Shown here: in pieces, positions 18,776-24,578 of the stretch
How positions within the stretch are numbered: position 1 is the first letter of the stretch
How the letters are laid out: each line of letters begins with the position of its first letter
Made by a program: the position numbers and the translations under genes
Assembly (NCBI GenBank): GCA_014904845.1
Contig: MU119713.1
Coordinates: forward strand, 1 to 24,578
Length of the DNA: 24,578 bases
Direction: 5' to 3'
Origin: Acephala macrosclerotiorum
Taxonomy: Eukaryota > Ascomycota > Leotiomycetes > Helotiales > Mollisiaceae
Notes under the pieces: generated by a model
Database searches by the model: none
The model's input: only the letters and a program-made list of their open reading frames with translations
What the model was told of the DNA's origin: nothing

Positions 18776-20754
18776 TTTTTTTTATTTATTATAATTATTA
18801 TAATAATAATAATTTTTTTTTAAAATCGTTTATATAATATTTAAAAATTTATTAAAATTTTATAAATTAAATTTTTATTTATATATTTTTTTTTACGAAT
18901 TTAAATAAACGAACGATATAATAATATCGATCGATTAATATTAATCGAATTATTAATTATTTTTATTACGTTTATTTATTAATTTTATTAATTTAAATAA
19001 ATAAATTATAAATATATTAATAAAATTAAAAATTTTATAAATTTTTTTAATTATATTTTAAAATATTATTTATTAAAAAATATATTAATATTAAAAAAAT
19101 ATTTATTATAATTCGAATTTATAATAATCGAAATCGAATTTATAATTTTAATAAATAATAAATCGTTATTTTTATTATATTTTAATAATTAAATAATTTA
19201 TATATTATTCGAATATATATATTTTAATATAAAAATTAATTAATAATATTTTATTTAAAAATAAAAATAATAAAAATAATAAATTTTTTTAATAATTATT
19301 AAATTAATTATTATTTAAAAATATTATAATAAATTTTTTTTATAATAATATAATAAATAAATAAAATATTATTATTCGTATAAATTTTTAAATATATTTT
19401 TAAAAATTAATATTATAATAATATATAAAAAAAAATTTTAATTTTAAAAAAATTATTAAAAAAAAATATATAAAAAATAATATAATATTAAAAAAAAAAT
19501 ATTTACGTTTATATAATAATAATAATATAATATATTAAAATAATAATTATAAATAAAAAATATTAATAATTTTTTTACGTATATAATAATTTTAATATCG
19601 ATTTTAAAATATTAATATATATTTTTAATAAATTAATTTTAATATTTATATATTTTAAAAATTTAATAAAAAATAAAAAATTCAAATAATAAAATTATAA
19701 AAAAAATAATATTACGACGTAATTTTAACGAAATAATTTTATTATAATAATATTAAAAATATTAATTATTTTTAATAAAACGTATAATAAAATAATTATT
19801 ATTATAATAATTTTAATTTCGATTTTCGTTCGTTTTAATTGAAATTAAATATCGTCGATTTTATAATAATTTTTTTTAATAAAATTATATTTATTATTTA
19901 TTATAATATACGTTAATAATAAAAACGAAAAAAAAAAAAACTTTTATAAATAAATTTTATAAATTTATTTATAACGAATAAAAATTTAAACGATTTTAAT
20001 AAAATAATAATTCGAATTACGTAAATAATTACGTCGATATCGTAAAAAAATACGAAAATAATTTTAATAAAAACTTCGAAAATAATAATTATATTATAAT
20101 AAAATTTTTTATATTTTTATATTTTTTAATAAAATAATTTATTTCGAAAAATTAAAAATAAAAAAACGTTAATTATATTATAATCGTAAAAAAAAAAAAA
20201 ATATAATATATAAAAAATATTTAATAAATTTTTTATTTCGTATTAAATTTTTTAAATATATTTATATAAATAAATATAAAAATAATAAAATAATATTATT
20301 TATTAATAAATTAATTATATTAATTAATATAATTATAATAATAATATAATAAATAAATATAAAAATAAAAATTATTAAAATAATATAATAACGTATTATA
20401 AATTTTATTTATATAAAAATAAATACGCGTTTTATTTTCGAAAAAAAAATTAAATTTATTTATATAAATATAAAATTAATAAAATAAATTTATTTGTAAA
20501 AATTATAATTATAATATAAATTATAAAAATATTAAAATTAAAATTATTATTATATATCGAATTTTAATAAATTGTATTAATAATTATTAATTTTATTAAT
20601 AATATTTTTATATTTAATTATTATAAAAATTTTATCGTTTTAATAATAATTAAAATTAAAAAACTTTTAATAATACGAAAAATACGAATAATAAAAAAAA
20701 TTATAATTTTTTTTAAAAACGATAATTATTATATCGATAATTTATATTAAAATT

Positions 20755-20885
20755 TTTACGAATAAAATTTATTTTTTTAAAATAAATTTTAAAAACGTTT
20801 ATAATATTATTTTAAATTATATTAATTTTATAATTATTATAAACGTTTTTAAAATAAAAAAATTCGTTTTTATTAAAATATATTT
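20755..20885. repeat. Imperfect inverted repeat in the AT-rich block
   Basis: TTTTAAAAACGTTTATAAT at 20787-20805 is the exact reverse complement of ATTATAAACGTTTTTAAAA at 20836-20854. The similarity continues outward imperfectly through AATAAA.TTTATTTTTTTA-like sequence on both sides. It is probably a remnant of another degraded element. Confidence 0.5.
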
Positions 20886-23800
20886 AAATTATTTTAATAA
20901 TTATACGAGTGAAAAAATATATTTTATACTAGTAATATTTATTTTAAAAATAAATAAAAACAAAAAAAAAAATTTTTTTTATTAAAAAATTATAATATAA
21001 TCGTTTTTTTATATTTAAAATTAATTGTTTTTAAAATATTCTCGAATTATTATATAATAATAATATTAAAATTTATAATATTAATATAATAATTATAAAA
21101 TAATTATATTAATTTATTATCGAATTTATAAAATATTAAATAAATAAAAATTTATTAAATATATTTGAAAAAAAAATATATATATATTTTTTTAATAAAA
21201 AAATAAAAAAATAAAAAAATATTATTAAAAAAATATTTATTCGAAATTTATTATTAAAAAATAATAAATATAATTTTTAATAATATATATATTTATAATT
21301 ATATAAAATAATTAAATAAATTAATATTTTTTAATAATACGATTTTTATAATCGAAAAAAATAAAAATAAATCATTTTATTATTAATTTAAAATCGTTAA
21401 ATAAAATAATTATATTTAATATATTATTATAATTAAGAATTATAAAAATTTTATAAAAAAAATAAATTATTTCGATTATTAATAATTTATAATTTTTTTA
21501 TTAATTTTTAATTTAAAAAAATTATAAAAAATAAAAACGTTTTTACGTTGTTTTTATAAAATTTCGTAATTTTATATAATATATTTAAAAATTTATAAAT
21601 AAAATTTTATTTTATTCGCGAATTATTAATTATATTTATTCGTAAAATCTTTTTTTTTAAAATATTTATTAATCGAATTTTTCAATTATAAAATAAATAT
21701 TTTTAATATAATAATAATAAAAAAAAAATTATAATTATTAATAAAATTATTTTTTTAAAAATTTTAAAAAATTTCGAAAAATATATTAATATAATTAATC
21801 AATTTTATTTTTATTTATTAAAATATATATAAATTGATAAATTTTTATAAAAAAATAAAATAATATTTTTAAAAATAAATTACAATTAAAAAATGATAAA
21901 AAAAAAACGAAAAAATTATATCGTTAAAATTATATAAAAATTTACGAAAATAAAACAATAAATATTCGAAATATTATAAAATATACTTTTTAGAAAAAAA
22001 AATTTTATTTATTTCGAATTAAATCGTATTTTATTTTTTAATTTAAATATATTTAACGAAAAAAAAATTTCGATAATAATTTTTTATTTTAAAAAAAAAA
22101 ATTTTTATTTTAAAAAATTTTTTTTTTTTTTAAAAAATATAATTAAATTAAACGTATATATAATAAATTTAATTTTATTTATAAATAAATTTTTTAATTT
22201 AAATAAAAAAAATTATAAATTAATAAAATTAAAAATTGTTTATTTAATTTAAATATATAAAAAATTTAAATTAATAATTTAATCGAATTAATAAAAAATC
22301 ATTGTTTTAATAAATTATATAATAATTAAAAACGTATACAATTATATATATTTTAATATTTTAAATATTATAAAAACGAATTTAAAATTAATATATATAT
22401 TGTAATATTTATTATAATTCGATTTAAATATAATTTATTATTTAAAACGTTTTAATATTATTTTAAACGTATTATTATATTTTAATATAATTGAATTTTT
22501 CGACGTTTTAAAAAATAACGAATTTAATAACGTTTTTTTATTAATAAAAATTATTATATTTAACGATATTAAAATTAAAATTATAAAAAGTTTATAATTT
22601 AATAAAAAATTCGTTAAAATTTTTATTTTATTCGATTTATTAAAAAATAAAAATATTTTAAATTATATTTTTAAAAATATTTTTTTTTTAAATTAAATAT
22701 AAATTTTTATTTTAAATCGTTAATTCGATTTATAAATTATAAATTTATAATATTAAATATTATTTCGAAATAAAATATACGTTTTACGAATTTAAATAAT
22801 TTTATATTTTTCGATTTAAAAAAAAATTAAAAAATTATATTAATTATTATTAAATTTATTTATAAAACATTATAAAAAAAATTGTTTATACGATAAATTT
22901 TAATTTATTCGAATATTTTCTCAAGTTTTTTATATTATTATAATTAATTTTATTATTATATTATTAACGATTTTTATTATTAATTTATAAAATCTCGTAA
23001 ATTTTAATTAATTTAATATATTTATAATATAAACGTATAAATATAATAAAAAAACTTTATTTATTTTTAAATATACGAAATATATTATAAAAATTAAATT
23101 TGTATTTATATTATAATATAATTATTATTAAATTAAAATATTTTTAAATAAAAAATTTTAAATTATAATATTAAATTTATTTTCAAATTTTGAAATTTTT
23201 TTTTAATATTTTAAAAATTAAATTTTTAATATCAATAATATAATATTTTTAAATCGATAATATATTAAAAAAAAAATTAAATAATTAAAATTAATATTCG
23301 ATTTTACGTTTTTATATATTTTAATAATTTATAATTTAAAATAATAATTTTTTTTAAGTAAATTTTAATAATATTTTTACGACGTCGATAAATTATACAT
23401 TTAATAAAATTATTATCGAATTTAAATTTATAATAAATTTTATAATATTATTCGATAATATTTTTATAAAAAAAATATTAAAAATTATATTATAATATAA
23501 AATATAAATTAATTATAATAAATATAAACGATTTTATATATTTATAATTATATAAAAATTATAATTTATTAAAAAAATTAAATAAAAAAATATTAAAATA
23601 ATATATACGTTTATTTAAAATTATACGTAAAATCGATAAATTTGTATACGAATTCGATTTTTTATTTTATTAAAAAATTTATAAAATTATTTTAATAATT
23701 TATTTAAATTTAACGTTAAAAAAAATTCGTATAATCGTAAAAAAATCGAAAATTAAAAATCGATTAAAAACGTTAAAAATAATAATAAAAATTAAAAAAA

Positions 23801-24578
23801 TTAAAAATTTAATTATATTATTAAATATTTAAATAAATTTTTAAAATAAAATAATAAATAAAATAATTAATATTTAATAAAATTATTTAATAATATAAAA
23901 AATTTAATTAATAATTATAAAATATAATTAATAAAATTATTAATTTATAATATTAATAAAATTAAAAAATTAATATATTTTTATTTTTATTTTTTTATAA
24001 TATATAAAAAATTTATTATATTATTATTATATAATAAATTTTACGTATTTTTTTAATTTAATATTTTTTATTAATAATAAAATTTTTAATTTTATTAATT
24101 ATTTTATACGATTAAAATAAAATATAATAATAAAATTAATAAAAAAAAATTAAAAAATAAAATATAAAAAATAAAATCGTAATAATAATAATAAAAATTA
24201 AATTAATAATAAAAATTCGTTTTATTATATTTATAATAACGATTTTATTAAACGTAAATAAATAAATAATTTTATTATTAAAAAAAAAAAAATTTAAATA
24301 TTATTTATAAAAATAAATTAAAAATTATAATTTAATAATAAATTTAAAAAAACGTAAAAAAAAACGTATTATTATATATTTATTTCAACGAATTTTAAAT
24401 TTTATTTAGCGATTTAATTTAAAATAATAATAATTTAAAATATTATAAAATAAACGATTTTATTATAATAAATTTAAAAAAAAACAAAAAAAAGAAAAAA
24501 CGATAAATCGACGCTAGTAAATTGATAGTAAAATTTTTTACGTAAATAAAATTATTCGTAAAATACATTGAAAAATTA

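Larger units (their letters stand above)
18440..24578. repeat. AT-rich, RIP-degraded gene-free block (right)
   Basis: This block has the same composition and CpG-restricted C/G pattern as the left block, to the window end. No open frame worth calling is present. Large inverted repeats can be seen at 18471-18775 and around 20755-20885, consistent with degraded transposable elements. Nothing more specific can be identified by eye. Confidence 0.85.

Overview
The window looks like a piece of a filamentous ascomycete (Pezizomycotina) nuclear genome with a two-compartment structure. Two gene-free, extremely AT-rich blocks (about 1-6240 and 18440-24578) flank a 12.2 kb island of ordinary base composition. 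In the AT blocks almost every surviving C or G sits in a CpG dinucleotide. This is what repeat-induced point mutation (RIP) would leave if it ran close to saturation and spared CpG. The island genes have short (46-65 nt) introns with fungal branch sites, a Zn(II)2Cys6 transcription factor and family sequences typical of Pezizomycotina. I cannot name the genus.

Layout of the island: (1) 6240-6748, transition sequence with a 16-bp triple repeat and a small inverted repeat. (2) 8272-6749 (-), a complete five-exon TauD/TfdA-like Fe(II)/2-oxoglutarate dioxygenase, 437 aa, with one GC-AG intron. (3) 8273-9413, intergenic. (4) 11793-9414 (-), a complete six-exon Zn2Cys6 transcription factor, about 703 aa. 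(5) 11794-12274, a divergent promoter. (6) 12275-14131 (+), an intronless atypical protein kinase-like protein, 618 aa. (7) 16789-14285 (-), a twelve-exon amidase-signature hydrolase, up to 632 aa, with an N-terminal membrane anchor and a 24-nt microexon. (8) 16790-17878, an intergenic region with a dense array of the motif ACCGATGAG. (9) 17879-18300 (+), a small hypothetical gene behind a strong-looking TATA promoter. (10) 18301-18440, a transition with GC-rich palindromes, then AT-rich DNA beginning with a large inverted repeat.

All four large genes can be reconstructed without a frameshift or internal stop, so they are probably functional despite their surroundings. An amidase, an oxygenase and a pathway-type regulator side by side suggest a small catabolic or detoxification cluster acting on an amide or related small molecule; this is inference. 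The most interesting unexplained signal is the motif (A)CCGATGAG. It occurs about ten times, always in the same orientation, between the amidase and the small gene, and also in the transcription factor/kinase divergent promoter and upstream of the dioxygenase. This suggests a shared cis-element for the island. Its CCG/CGG triplet is compatible with a Zn2Cys6 protein, possibly the one encoded here.

Exon boundaries were worked out by hand from splice signals, reading frame and family resemblance. No database search was run.
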